Shown here: in pieces, positions 31,677 to 40,498 of the stretch
How positions within the stretch are numbered: position 1 is the first letter of the stretch
Layout: each line of letters opens with the position of its first letter
NCBI RefSeq assembly: GCF_026810505.1
Contig: NZ_CP101750.1
Coordinates: 1,207,448-1,271,447 of the forward strand
Reading direction: 5' to 3'
Origin: Streptomyces sp. Je 1-369
Lineage (GTDB): Bacteria > Actinomycetota > Actinomycetes > Streptomycetales > Streptomycetaceae
Length of the DNA: 64,000 bases
Program-made: the position numbers and the translations under genes
The notes under the pieces: generated by a model
The model's database searches: none
Told to the model about the DNA's origin: nothing
Seen by the model: the letters and a program-made list of their open reading frames with translations, nothing else

Positions 31677-32891
31677 TCAGCCGCCGAAAGCCCCGCCCGC
31701 CGTGAAGACCTTCGCCGCGAAACGTTCGCCCATGAGGCGGTGGGTCCCGGCGTCCGGGTGGAGGTCGTCGGGGAGCGGATGGCCGGTGGCGTCCGCGGGG
31801 CCGTAGAGGTCGCGGCCGTCGAGGTAGTGCAGGTTCGGGTCGTCGGCCGAGCGCTGCTTCACGATGCGGGCGAGTTCGTCGCGGATGATGTTGAGGGTGA
31901 GCTTCCCGCCCGCCCGCTCCGCCGGGTCGCCCATCGCGGTGAACCGGAGGCGCCCCTCTCCGAAGTCGCTGAAGTCCGGCGCGCTGGGGCCGGGGGTGTC
32001 CTCGTGGATGGGGCACAGGATGGGCGAGACGACCAGGAGCGGCGTCTCCGGGTGCCCCTCACGGATGGTGTCCAGGAACCCGTGCACCGCGGGCGCGAAG
32101 GCACGCAGCCGCATCACGTCGGCATTGACCACATTGATGCCGAGCTTGACGCTGATCAGGTCGGCGGGGGTATCCCGCAAGGCACGGGCGGTGAACGGGT
32201 CGAGCAGGGCGCTGCCCGCCAGGCCCAGATTGATCAGCTCCACACCGCCGTGCGAGGCGGCGAGCGCGGGCCAGATCGTGGTGGGGCTCGCGGCGTCGGA
32301 GCCGTGGCTGATCGAACTGCCGTGGTGCAGCCAGACCTTGCGGCCGGGGTCTCGCGCGGGCTCCACGGGCGCGTCGGTGCGCAGCGCGATGAGTTCGGTG
32401 GTCTCGTTGTGCGGCAGCCAGATCTCGACGTCCTTCATGGTGTCGGACAGTCCGGCGAAGCGTGCGGTACCGGGCTCTCCGGAGCTGCGTTCGGCGGTGC
32501 CCGCGGCCATGTCGATGGTCAGGACGTGCCCCGCCTCGACCGTCGTCGCACCGGCCGGGCGGCCGTTGACCAGCAGGTCGTAGACGCCGTCAGGGCGGGG
32601 CGGCGCGCCCACGTACGACCGCTTGGTGGGCAGCGTGTCGAGTTCGATCGTGGTGGCGCGGGTGCGGAACGCCAGCCGTACGCCGGAGGGCTGGGACTCG
32701 GCCATGGCGAGCTGCCCGTCGGTGTTCTGGGCGCGGGCCCGGGCGGGGAGCCGGTGCGGCAGTACGCCGTGCTCGGTCCGCTCCACGTCAAGGGCGCCCC
32801 GCAGGAGCTCCACGGTGATGTCGGTGGTGATCCAGGAGTGATCGTGGCCACGGTCGCGGTCAGTGTCGGTGTCGGTGTCGTTCGTGTGCAT
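31677..32891 (-). CDS. SGNH/GDSL-family hydrolase
   Basis: A 404-residue protein. The first 180 residues form a beta-rich domain after a repetitive Asp/Thr/Arg head (DTDTDTDRDRGHDH). The SGNH blocks are visible in the second half: KVWLHHGSSISHGSDA with the nucleophile serine, LINLGLAGSALLDPF with Gly, KLGINVVN with Asn, and LPDDLHPDAGTHRLMGE with the Asp-His pair. Members deacetylate sugars or hydrolyse esters. No signal peptide is seen. ATG 32891 is used. It is 29 bases downstream of a TetR gene, so the two form an operon and the regulator probably controls it. Confidence 0.85.
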   Translation of the reverse strand: MHTNDTDTDTDRDRGHDHSWITTDITVELLRGALDVERTEHGVLPHRLPARARAQNTDGQLAMAESQPSGVRLAFRTRATTIELDTLPTKRSYVGAPPRPDGVYDLLVNGRPAGATTVEAGHVLTIDMAAGTAERSSGEPGTARFAGLSDTMKDVEIWLPHNETTELIALRTDAPVEPARDPGRKVWLHHGSSISHGSDAASPTTIWPALAASHGGVELINLGLAGSALLDPFTARALRDTPADLISVKLGINVVNADVMRLRAFAPAVHGFLDTIREGHPETPLLVVSPILCPIHEDTPGPSAPDFSDFGEGRLRFTAMGDPAERAGGKLTLNIIRDELARIVKQRSADDPNLHYLDGRDLYGPADATGHPLPDDLHPDAGTHRLMGERFAAKVFTAGGAFGG

Positions 32892-32920
32892 TGCCTCAAC
32901 CTGTTGATCAAGTGTGTGGA

Positions 32921-33496
32921 TTAAACGGCCGGTTCGGGCCAGTTGCGCAGCAGGGCGTCAAGGGCATCAATGACCCGCGTCCATGTCTCGTCGGAGTCGG
33001 GTGCGCTGTGACTGAACCCGCCCCCGAGCTCCAGGCTCACGTAGCCGTGGAAGACGCTGCCGAGGAGGCGGACCGCGTGCGTCTGGTCCGGTTCCGTCAG
33101 CTCGTACCCGCGCAGGATCGCGCGTGTCATCTCCGCGTGCCGGCCGCCCGCGCTCGCGGCGGCGGCTTCGGGGGTGAGCCGCAGCTGGGCCGCGGCGTAC
33201 CGGCCGGGGTGCTCCCCGGCGTAGTCGCGGTAGACGTTCGCCAGTGCGGCCAGCGCGTCCTTGCCCGCCCGTCCGGCGAGCGCGTCGGCGCCACGGTCGG
33301 CGAGTTCCGCGAGCGCGAGCAGGGCGATGCCCGTCTTGAGGTCCTGGGAGTTCTTCACGTGCGAGTACAGGCTCGCGACCTTGACGTCGAAGCGGCGGGC
33401 GAGCGCGGAGACGGTCACCTGCTCGAAGCCGACCTCGTCCGCGAGCTCCGCTCCCGCCCGGACCAGACGTTCCGTGGTCAGCCCTACGCGCACCAT
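32921..33496 (-). CDS. TetR-family regulator
   Basis: A 191-residue TetR protein. The helix-turn-helix is TTERLVRAGAELADEVGFEQ followed by VTVSALARRFDVKVASLYSHVKNSQDL; the C-terminal part resembles the TetR_C_33/WHG type (HAVRLLGSVFHGYVSLELGGGF). ATG 33496 is used. It is the first gene of a two-gene operon with the SGNH hydrolase. A 21-bp palindrome (33573-33593) lies about 77 bases upstream of the start, in an AT-rich island, and is the likely autoregulatory site. Confidence 0.88.
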   Translation of the reverse strand: MVRVGLTTERLVRAGAELADEVGFEQVTVSALARRFDVKVASLYSHVKNSQDLKTGIALLALAELADRGADALAGRAGKDALAALANVYRDYAGEHPGRYAAAQLRLTPEAAAASAGGRHAEMTRAILRGYELTEPDQTHAVRLLGSVFHGYVSLELGGGFSHSAPDSDETWTRVIDALDALLRNWPEPAV

Positions 33497-33572
33497 GACG
33501 TTCCCCTTCCTCGACCTTCTCCGTAACTCCTACAACTTCTACACACCCGTCTCCGGCTAAACAATTATGGAG

Positions 33573-33593
33573 TTGCCTAAAGCTTTTAGGCAA
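33573..33593. promoter_or_regulatory. palindromic operator upstream of the tetR-SGNH operon
   Basis: TTGCCTAAA and TTTAGGCAA are perfect arms with spacer GCT. The site is in the only strongly AT-rich stretch nearby and fits a TetR dimer. Confidence 0.65.
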
Positions 33594-33609
33594 ACTGATA
33601 TCGCTATTA

Positions 33610-33665
33610 GGTGGTGGAACCGATGCGCTCCTGCGGTCACGCGGGTGCGCATCGGTTCCACCACC
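33610..33665 (-). terminator. long perfect hairpin after the dihydroxyacetone kinase gene
   Basis: GGTGGTGGAACCGATGCGC (33610-33628) and its exact complement (33647-33665) form a 19-bp stem, and the 18-base interior also pairs mostly (CCTGCG with CGCGGG). It lies 41 bases past the kinase stop (33707). The length is unusual for a simple terminator. Confidence 0.65.
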
Positions 33666-33706
33666 AAGCCGTCGGCCTCCAGACTGAGGACGGTTCAGGG
33701 AATCGC

Positions 33707-35431
33707 TCAGAGGACGGTGATGTGGCCGGGTGCGGGCAGGCGCGGGGCCGTGGCCGGTTCGTGGATGTCCGCGAGGGCCATGAAGAGCAGCGCGACGGCC
33801 AGGGCGCCGGGGTCCGGCACGCCGAGCGCGTGGTCGCCCACGTAGCTGGCGCGGCCGCGGCGGGGGCGCAGCGACGCGGTGGCGAGCGCGCCGCGGATGG
33901 CCGCCTGCGCGGCCTCGGTCAGCGGCGCCTCGGGGGCGTCCGCGTCCCGGGCGGCGACCAGGGACTCGGCGGCGGGCGCGAGGGCGTCGACCAGCGTGCA
34001 GTCGCCGGGGACCGCGCCGCCCACCCGGTGGATGGCGGCGTGGCCGGCCTCCGCGGCCTCCGCGAGCGCGGCCGCGCTCGGGGCGCTGCCGTCCGCGGGC
34101 GAGGCGGCGGCCAAGTGCTGGAAGAGGAGGCCGAACAGGGGGCCGCTGGTGCCGCCTACGTCGTTGAGGAAGGCGTCGGCCAGCGCTGCCGTGCCGTCCA
34201 TACCGGTCTCGTCGGCCAGCTTCACCGCGCGGCGCACGCCCCCGGCGAGATTGTCGCCGAAGTCGCCGTCGCCGACGAGCTGGTCGAGCTTGGTGAGGTT
34301 GTCGCGGACCTGCGTGACGGTGAGCGCGTAGCGGTCGAGCAGGGTGCGGTCGCCGGTCTCGGACGGCGCGGACGCGGGGGTGCGTGCGGGCGTACGCGTG
34401 GGCGACTCAAGGCTTTCTACGCCGACGGCACCCTCGGCGGGGCGCGGCAGGACGAGCGGGGTCCGGGTGGGGGTGGTCCACAGGTCGGCCCAGCCTTCTT
34501 CGAGCCGCGTGAGGGTGAGGGAGAACCCGGCCATGTCCAGGGCGGCGGTGAAGGTGCCGGGGACGACGAGGACGGGGCGCAGGCCGCGGGCGGTGAGCTC
34601 GTCGTTCAGGAGCACCGCGATGGCGTTGAGCTCCAGCTCGGTGGTGGCGCCGAGGCCGTTGACGAGGGCCAGCACGTCGTCGGGCCCGTCGGGCAGCGCG
34701 TCCAGGAGGTCGTCGGTCATGCGCCGGACGAGGTCGCCGGTCGCGGGCCTGGCGATGGTGCGGATGCCGCGCTCGCCGTGGATGCCCACGCCGTAGTCGA
34801 GGGTGTTCTCGTCCAGCTCGAAGGCCGGGTGCACCGTGGTGGGCGAGGTCTGGGCGCGGGCGGCGACAGCGATGCTGCGGGAGCGGGCGGCGACGCGGCG
34901 GCCGAGGTCGGTGAGCTCCTCCAGCGTGGCGCCCCGGTCGGCGGCGGCGCCGAGGAGCTTCTCGACGACGACCGTCGCGGCGGTGCCCCGGCGGCCGGTC
35001 GCGCTGTCCGCGCTGTCGGTGGCCAGGTCGTCGTCGACGAGGACGGTGGCGACGGGGATGCCGTCGTGCCGCAGCCGCTCCGCCGCGATCTGGAAGTTGA
35101 TCACGTCGCCGGTGTAGTTCTTGACGATGTGCAGGACGCCGCCGCTCTTCGCGGCCGCCGCGCTCGCCTCGTAGATCTGCCGGTTGTGCGGGGAGGCGAA
35201 GATCTCGCCGGGGCAGACGGCGTCCAGGCCGCCCCGGCCCAGGAGGCCGGTGTGCAGCGGCTCGTGACCGGAGCCGCCGCCGGAGACCAGGGCGACCGTG
35301 CGGGCCGGGTCGGCGTCGCGCGCCCGCAGGTAGAGCGGGCTGCTGTTGACCTCGATCATGCCGGGGTGCGCCAGGGCCAGCCCTCGGGCGGCGGTCAGCA
35401 CGGCATCGGTCTCCGGCAGGAAGTGGCTCAT
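33707..35431 (-). CDS. dhaK: dihydroxyacetone kinase, fused DhaK-DhaL
   Basis: A 574-residue single-chain, ATP-dependent dihydroxyacetone kinase. The DhaK half (1 to about 335) includes GMIEVNSSPLYLRA, ALVSGGGSGHEPLHTG, GVLHIVKNYTGDVINF and GVGIHGERG, the histidine expected to bind the substrate carbonyl. A Pro/Thr/Ala linker follows. The DhaL half (about 365-574) has KLDQLVGDGDFGDNLAGGVRR, where the ATP/Mg aspartates of the DGDxGxN motif are kept, and GGTSGPLFGLLFQHLA. It makes dihydroxyacetone phosphate in glycerol or DHA use. ATG 35431 follows GGAGAG. It is divergent from the MmyB-type regulator. Confidence 0.93.
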   Translation of the reverse strand: MSHFLPETDAVLTAARGLALAHPGMIEVNSSPLYLRARDADPARTVALVSGGGSGHEPLHTGLLGRGGLDAVCPGEIFASPHNRQIYEASAAAAKSGGVLHIVKNYTGDVINFQIAAERLRHDGIPVATVLVDDDLATDSADSATGRRGTAATVVVEKLLGAAADRGATLEELTDLGRRVAARSRSIAVAARAQTSPTTVHPAFELDENTLDYGVGIHGERGIRTIARPATGDLVRRMTDDLLDALPDGPDDVLALVNGLGATTELELNAIAVLLNDELTARGLRPVLVVPGTFTAALDMAGFSLTLTRLEEGWADLWTTPTRTPLVLPRPAEGAVGVESLESPTRTPARTPASAPSETGDRTLLDRYALTVTQVRDNLTKLDQLVGDGDFGDNLAGGVRRAVKLADETGMDGTAALADAFLNDVGGTSGPLFGLLFQHLAAASPADGSAPSAAALAEAAEAGHAAIHRVGGAVPGDCTLVDALAPAAESLVAARDADAPEAPLTEAAQAAIRGALATASLRPRRGRASYVGDHALGVPDPGALAVALLFMALADIHEPATAPRLPAPGHITVL

Positions 35432-35890
35432 CGGTGAACTCTCCAAGGGTGTGCTGGTGGCGGCTGGCGTACGGGGCGGCTGACGCGGAGGTCGGCGGCG
35501 GCGACGGTTGATCCGGGACGGCCGACGCGCCGGGCGGCGCGTGGTGGTTGACGCGCCGGTCGGCCGCGGCGCACCGCACACCGGTCGGCGACACGGCGGC
35601 TGACACACGCGTTGGCGACGCGGTGGCAGCGGTACCGCAGCCGGGACCCCGTGAACGGGACCCGGCACCCGAACCCGGAACCTCCGAGTTCCGGACCGTG
35701 CCGGTCGGCGACGCGCCCACCATGCCTCCGCACCCCGCGCCAAGGTCGGCACACCCGAATACCGGCACGCTCACGTTCCGGTCGCCGCCGCCGTGTGCGA
35801 GGCTGACACCGTGCACCGGCCCGGGCCGAGATCGGCGAAGGGCGCGCGGCACCCCCGTACGACAACCCCTTCTTTGCGAGGTCTTTACAC
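35432..35890. other. 460-bp divergent intergenic region
   Basis: No gene is convincing here although open frames run through it. It separates the divergent dihydroxyacetone kinase and MmyB-type genes. It contains a 7-bp-arm dyad CCGGAAC/GTTCCGG (35675-35694) and several copies of GGTCGGCGAC-like sequence. Just before the regulator start is TTTACACT, a possible -10 element. Confidence 0.45.
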
Positions 35891-35893
35891 TTG

Positions 35894-36688
35894 GTGGACG
35901 CGCGACGCGAGGACCTCGGGCGGATGCTGCGGGCGTGGCGGATGGCGCGGGACCCCGCTCTGCTCCCCGACCCCGTCCCTTTCCGCGGCCACCGTTCGTA
36001 CCTCACCCAGCTCGACATGGCCCTGCTGCTCGGCGTCTCCGAACGCTGGTACCGCGCTCTGGAGCGGGGCGAGGACCGCAAGTACGCGCGCGAGATGATC
36101 GACGGCGTCGTACGGATCCTGGACCTCTCCCCCGGTCAGGCGACCGCCCTCCACCGCGGCACCGGCCACCAGCCGCCCCGCTACCGCGCCGGGAGCGCGC
36201 GGCCCGACGACGCGATGCTCGATCTGCTGCACCAGCAGCGCCGGGTGAGCTGGATCTGCGACCAGGCCTGGGACGTGGTCGCCGTCAACGCCGTGGCGGC
36301 ACGCCACTGCCCCTGGCTGGCCCGTCCGGACGCGAACGTCATGACCTGGGCGTTCTCGCGCGAGGCTCGGTATCAGCTGCGCGACTGGGACACGCGGTGG
36401 GCGGGCCCGCTGCTCAGTCGGCTGCGCCTGGCCTGGCAGCGCTGGCCGGACAACGAGCGTCTGGACGGCGTGGTGCGGACCGTGCGGCGCGAGCCGGGCG
36501 TCGCCGAGCTGTGGGATCACACGGCGGACGTCCGGGCGCCGCACGACGACGCGCCGCTCCCCATGTACTTCCCGCTCGTGGCGCCCGACCCGGTCGACGT
36601 GCGCGTCGCGGCGTACGGACGCTTCGGCGACACGGCGCTGCGCTGGCTGGTCCTCACGCCCGTGGACCCGGCGATCACGTTTCCGTGA
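35894..36688 (+). CDS. MmyB-like helix-turn-helix regulator
   Basis: A 264-residue protein with an N-terminal HTH_3/XRE-type domain (LTQLDMALLLGVSERWYRALERGEDRKYAREMIDGVVRIL) and the MmyB ligand-binding-like domain behind it (WICDQAWDVVAVNAVAARHCPWL, NVMTWAFSREARYQLRDWD, ELWDHTADVRAPHD, YFPLVAPDPVDVRVAAYGRFGDTALRWLVLTP in sequence). MmyB-type proteins are usual next to oxidoreductases or efflux genes in streptomycetes and may bind fatty-acid-like ligands. GTG 35894 is used; TTG 35891 is adjacent. The TTTACACT directly before it suggests a leaderless mRNA. Its target may be the divergent dihydroxyacetone kinase. Confidence 0.8.
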   Translation: MDARREDLGRMLRAWRMARDPALLPDPVPFRGHRSYLTQLDMALLLGVSERWYRALERGEDRKYAREMIDGVVRILDLSPGQATALHRGTGHQPPRYRAGSARPDDAMLDLLHQQRRVSWICDQAWDVVAVNAVAARHCPWLARPDANVMTWAFSREARYQLRDWDTRWAGPLLSRLRLAWQRWPDNERLDGVVRTVRREPGVAELWDHTADVRAPHDDAPLPMYFPLVAPDPVDVRVAAYGRFGDTALRWLVLTPVDPAITFP

Positions 36689-36733
36689 GCGGGGCTGAGC
36701 GCGCGCCCGACCGAGCCCTCCCGTCGCGGCCCT

Positions 36734-37801
36734 TCAGTCTCCCAAGCCGCCGAGCCACTCCGTAAGAAGCCCGTTGACCGCGTCGGGCCGCTCCTGCTGG
36801 ACCCAGTGGCCGCAGCCGTCGAGGACGTGCGAGGAGCGCAGGCCCGGCAGGGTGTCGGGGAACGCCTTGATCGCGTCGGCCAGCCACCTGGTCGAGGCGT
36901 CCATGCCTCCCCCGACGAACAGGGACGGCTGTCGGATCGGGGCGCCCGCGAAGCGCGGCGTGAGGTCCTCCCAGTCCCGGTCCATGGCGCGGTAGCGGTT
37001 GAGCGCGCCGGTCGGACCGGTCCGCTCGAACTCCTCGGCGTAGACGTCGAGGTCCCGCTCGTCGAGCCAGGAGGGCAGTCGCAGCCGCGCACCCGAGCCC
37101 GCCGCCACCACGGGAAACCGGTCCCGCAGCCGCCCGCCGCGGCTCACGAAGTGCGGGTCCGGCGCGTCGGGCCCCGGCATCGTGTCGGCGGAGAGCGCGG
37201 CGTAGAACCCGGCGAGCCAGCCCCGTACGTCGGGCTCGATCTCGGCCTCGGCGCGGCCGGGCTCCTGGAAGTACGAGACGTAGAACTCCTCGTCCCCACC
37301 CATCCCGGCGAACACCTCGCTCGGCCGCGGGCCGCCCGGCGGCGTGTACGGGACGCTCAGCAGGCCTACCGCGCGGAACACGTCCGGCCTGACGAGCGCG
37401 GAATGCGCGGCGACGGTCGCGCCCCAGTCGTGCCCCACGATCACCGCGGTCTCCTCGCCCAGCGCGTGCACCACGGCGACGCCGTCCTCGACCAGGTCGA
37501 GCATCCGGTACGCGGAGATGTCCGCGGGGCGCGACGAACGGCCGTAGCCACGCACGTCGACGGCGACCGCGCGGTACCCGGCCGCGGCCAGGGCGGGCAG
37601 CTGATGGCGCCAGGAGTACCAGGACTCGGGGAAGCCGTGCACCAGCAGGACGAGGGGTCCCTCACCCTGCTCCACCAGGTGGACACGGCCTGCGGGCGAG
37701 GGGACCAGACGGTGGGTCAGATCCCCCGGAGACAACGGAGACAACGGGGGCAACGGGGGCAACGGGGGCAACGGGGAGGGCTGCTGCTGCGCGGGGGACA
37801 T
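36734..37801 (-). CDS. alpha/beta hydrolase, epoxide-hydrolase type
   Basis: A 355-residue protein starting at ATG 37801 after AGGAG. The oxyanion region is VHGFPESWYSWRHQLPAL, the nucleophile is the Asp in GHDWGATVAAH (Asp rather than Ser marks epoxide hydrolases and haloalkane dehalogenases) and the catalytic His is in DGCGHWVQQERP. The HGFPESW motif favours epoxide hydrolase. The N-terminus is a PLP/PLS repeat encoded by five 9-bp DNA repeats. It follows the SDR gene on the same strand with 130 bases between, so cotranscription is possible. Confidence 0.85.
   Translation of the reverse strand: MSPAQQQPSPLPPLPPLPPLSPLSPGDLTHRLVPSPAGRVHLVEQGEGPLVLLVHGFPESWYSWRHQLPALAAAGYRAVAVDVRGYGRSSRPADISAYRMLDLVEDGVAVVHALGEETAVIVGHDWGATVAAHSALVRPDVFRAVGLLSVPYTPPGGPRPSEVFAGMGGDEEFYVSYFQEPGRAEAEIEPDVRGWLAGFYAALSADTMPGPDAPDPHFVSRGGRLRDRFPVVAAGSGARLRLPSWLDERDLDVYAEEFERTGPTGALNRYRAMDRDWEDLTPRFAGAPIRQPSLFVGGGMDASTRWLADAIKAFPDTLPGLRSSHVLDGCGHWVQQERPDAVNGLLTEWLGGLGD
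37728..37772. repeat. five tandem 9-bp repeats inside the epoxide hydrolase gene
   Basis: Two units of GGAGACAAC and three of GGGGGCAAC run head to tail, encoding the repeated Pro-Leu-Ser/Pro tripeptides at residues about 11-25 of the hydrolase. Confidence 0.85.
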
Positions 37802-37935
37802 GGGCACTCCTGGGTTCCGGCGACGACTTGCCCCGAGCATGCGGCGCGCGCCGGCGGCGGGACGATGTTCGTTGCCGTTCCGGCAAAGGCGCGCCCCCAC
37901 GCCTACAAGAACGACCGCGACCGCGAAACGGCCGT

Positions 37936-38730
37936 CTACGGAACGATCGAGTCCACGTAACCGCCGTCCACCCGCACCGCGCCGCCCGTCGTCGCGGACG
38001 CCAGCGGTGAGCTGAGGTAGACGACCATGTTCGCGATCTCCTCCGGCTCGATGAGCCGCTGGATCAGCGACTGGGGGCGGTGCTCGGTCATGAACTTCCG
38101 CTGCGCCTCGTCCCACGGCAGCGCGCGGTCGACCAGTTCGTAGACGAAGTCCTCCACGCCACCGGTGTGCGTCGGTCCCGCGATCACGGAGTTGACGGTG
38201 ACGCCCGACCCCGCCGCCTCCTTCGCGAAGCCCCGCGACACGGCGAGGAGCGCGGTCTTCGACATGCCGTAGTGGATCATTTCCGCGGGCGTGACGAGCG
38301 CCGAGTCACTGGCGATGTTCAGGACGCGGCCCCAGGAGCGGTCCCTCATGCCCGGCAGATAGTGGCGGATCATCCGCACCGCGGTCAGCACGTTGACCTC
38401 GAAGTAGCGGCGCCACTCGTCGTCGGTGATGTCGAGGGCGGGCTCGGCGCCGAAGATGCCGAGGTTGTTCACGAGGATGTCCGCCCGCGGCACGGCCTCG
38501 AAGACCTGCTGCGCGCCCTCGTCGGTGGCGAGGTCACCCGGCGCCGCGACGAAACCGGCGCCGTCGCACTCGCCCTTGAGCCGGTCGACGGCGGCGTCCA
38601 CGGAGTCGCGGGACCGCCCGTTGACCGCGACCTCGGCGCCCGCCCGCGCCAGGCCGACGGCGATCGCCGCGCCGATTCCCTGGGTGGACCCGGTGACGAG
38701 CGCGGTCTTGCCGGAAAGGTCGACGTGCAC
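37936..38730 (-). CDS. short-chain dehydrogenase/reductase
   Basis: A 264-residue classical SDR starting at GTG 38730 with AGGAGG upstream. It has TGSTQGIGAAIAVGLARAG (Rossmann glycines), NGRS, DILVNNLGIFGAEP in place of NNAG, NIASDSALVTPAEMIHYGMSKTALL with the active Ser/Tyr/Lys, and a GGAVRVDGGYVDSI ending. It should be an NADP-dependent alcohol dehydrogenase or ketoreductase. The substrate is unknown. A set of 21-bp tandem repeats lies upstream of its start. Confidence 0.88.
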   Translation of the reverse strand: MHVDLSGKTALVTGSTQGIGAAIAVGLARAGAEVAVNGRSRDSVDAAVDRLKGECDGAGFVAAPGDLATDEGAQQVFEAVPRADILVNNLGIFGAEPALDITDDEWRRYFEVNVLTAVRMIRHYLPGMRDRSWGRVLNIASDSALVTPAEMIHYGMSKTALLAVSRGFAKEAAGSGVTVNSVIAGPTHTGGVEDFVYELVDRALPWDEAQRKFMTEHRPQSLIQRLIEPEEIANMVVYLSSPLASATTGGAVRVDGGYVDSIVP

Positions 38731-38763
38731 GGTGTGTACCTCCTGGAGTTCCTGTTCAGTGGT

Positions 38764-38826
38764 CGGCGAACGCGCCGAAGCGATCGGCGAACGCGCCGAG
38801 GCGATCGGCGGACGCGTCGAAGCGGT
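38764..38826. repeat. three tandem 21-bp repeats
   Basis: The unit CGGCGAACGCGCCGAAGCGAT is repeated at 38764, 38785 and 38806 with minor changes, between the divergent SDR and PAP2-kinase genes. The unit length is a multiple of three and both strands stay open across it, but no gene there is convincing. Confidence 0.75.
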
Positions 38827-38944
38827 CGAGTCCGTACGGTCGGATGCCGCCCGGCAGGCGGGCGCCGCTCCCAAGACTGAACCACCTACCCCGTTCGGAC
38901 GAGCATCACGGGCCGCCGCCGTGTCGCCCTGCTCGAGTGTGTCC

Positions 38945-40498
38945 ATGAAGCGACGGATCGGGGACATCGACCGGCGGTGGTTCGAACGGGTGGCGTCGGC
39001 GCGGCTGGCGGGCGCGGAGCAGGTACTGCCGCCGCTGAGCAGGGCGGCGAACCACGGGCGCCTCTGGTTCGGCACGGCGGCCGCCCTCGCGGTCGTCGGG
39101 GGCCCCGCCGCCCGGCGCGCCGCGCGGCGCGGGGTGGGCGCCCTCGCGCTGGCCTCGGTGACGACGAACGCCGTGGCCAAGTACGCCGTACGCCGGCGCC
39201 GCCCCGTCCTGACCGCCGTACCCGCGATGCGACGCCTCTCCAAGGCGCCGTGGACGTCCTCGTTCCCGTCCGGGCACGCCGCGTCGGCGGCGGCGTTCGC
39301 GGTGGGAGTGGCGTTGGAGACGCCCCGGTACGGCGCGCTGCTCGCGCCGGTCGCCGCGTCCGTGGCGTTCTCGCGGGTGTACGTGGGGGTGCACTACCCC
39401 GGTGACGTCCTCGCGGGCTGCGCGCTCGGCGCGGCGGCGGCCGCGGTGACCTGCTACTGGTGGCCGCCGCACCCCTCGCCCGCCCAGTTCCGCCGCACCC
39501 GGGTGAAGGCGCCCGTGCTGCCCGAGGGCGAAGGGCTCGTCGTCGTCCTCAACTCCGGTTCCGGGAAGGGTGTTCCGGGGCGTCTGCCTGCGCGCGAGCA
39601 TCTGGAGCTGCTGCTGCCGAAGGCCGAGATCGTGGCGTGCGGTCCCGGTGACGACCTCGGCGAGGTCCTGGACGAGGCGGTGGCGCGGGCCACCGGCGCG
39701 GCCGGGGTGCTCGGCGTCTGCGGCGGGGACGGCACGGTGAACGCCACGGCAGGGCGCGCGGCGGATGCGGGGCTCGCGCTCGCGGTCTTCCCCGGTGGCA
39801 CCCTGAACCACTTCGCCCTGGACGTGGGCACACCCACCTTCGAGGACACCGCGCACGCCGTCGCGCGGGGCGAGGCCGTCCGCGTCGACCTGGCACGGGT
39901 GCGCGACGGAGAGGGCGAGGAGGTCGCCGGGTTCGTCAACACCTTCAGCATCGGCATCTACCCGGAACTCGTGCACAAGCGCGAGAAGTTGGAGGGGCGC
40001 ATCGGCAAGTGGCCCGCGGCGGCCGTGTCGTTCGTCGAGGTGCTGCGGACCGCGGCACCGCTGCGCGTCCGGCTCGACGGCCGCGACCGCGTTCTGTGGC
40101 TGCTCTTCGCGGGCAACGGGCAGTACGTGCCGGACGGCCTCGCGCTCACGCACCGGCCCCGGCTGGACGACGGCCTCCTCGACATCCGCACGGTCGACGC
40201 GGAGGCGCCGCTGGCCCGGACGCGCGTCGCGCTCTCCGCGCTGGGCGGCGCGTTGCGGCGCTCGCGGGTGTTCCGCTCCGAGCGCGTCGAGGAGTTGCGG
40301 CTCAGCGGCCTAGAGGACGTGACGGGACTCGCGTACGACGGTGAGACCGCGCCGACGCCGGACGCCCTGATCCTCGACAAGCTGCGCTCCGCCCTGACGG
40401 TCTACAGCCCGGCGGCGCGGCTGGACGAGATCGCCCAGCGGGCCCGCACACTGACGCTGGCGGCGAACCGTCGACCGGGGCGGGGACCCGCGGCCTGA
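38945..40498 (+). CDS. PAP2 phosphatase fused to diacylglycerol kinase catalytic domain
   Basis: A 517-residue two-domain protein. Residues about 35-185 are a PAP2 phosphatase: KYAVRRRRPVL (motif 1), SSFPSGHAASAAAFAVG (motif 2) and SRVYVGVHYPGDVLAG (motif 3), with membrane-like helices between. Residues about 200-510 are a DAGK_cat/lipid-kinase domain: VVVLNSGSGKG, GVCGGDGTVNATA (the GGDGT nucleotide loop), AVFPGGTLNHFALD, and GNGQYVPDGLALTHRPRLDDGLLDI. One chain therefore holds both a lipid phosphatase and a lipid kinase, suggesting turnover of phosphatidate/diacylglycerol or undecaprenyl lipids at the membrane. No good ribosome site precedes ATG 38945. Confidence 0.9.
   Translation: MKRRIGDIDRRWFERVASARLAGAEQVLPPLSRAANHGRLWFGTAAALAVVGGPAARRAARRGVGALALASVTTNAVAKYAVRRRRPVLTAVPAMRRLSKAPWTSSFPSGHAASAAAFAVGVALETPRYGALLAPVAASVAFSRVYVGVHYPGDVLAGCALGAAAAAVTCYWWPPHPSPAQFRRTRVKAPVLPEGEGLVVVLNSGSGKGVPGRLPAREHLELLLPKAEIVACGPGDDLGEVLDEAVARATGAAGVLGVCGGDGTVNATAGRAADAGLALAVFPGGTLNHFALDVGTPTFEDTAHAVARGEAVRVDLARVRDGEGEEVAGFVNTFSIGIYPELVHKREKLEGRIGKWPAAAVSFVEVLRTAAPLRVRLDGRDRVLWLLFAGNGQYVPDGLALTHRPRLDDGLLDIRTVDAEAPLARTRVALSALGGALRRSRVFRSERVEELRLSGLEDVTGLAYDGETAPTPDALILDKLRSALTVYSPAARLDEIAQRARTLTLAANRRPGRGPAA

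Noticed and set aside
32821..32891. Simple-sequence DNA at the start of the SGNH gene as a regulatory repeat
   Set aside because: It encodes the in-frame Asp/Thr/Arg head of the hydrolase, so it is explained by coding sequence.
35548..36765. Long plus-strand open frame across the dhaK/MmyB intergenic region
   Set aside because: It is an Arg/Pro/Gly-rich frame antisense-free of any domain and overlaps the clear MmyB-like gene in another frame; high-GC DNA gives such frames by chance.
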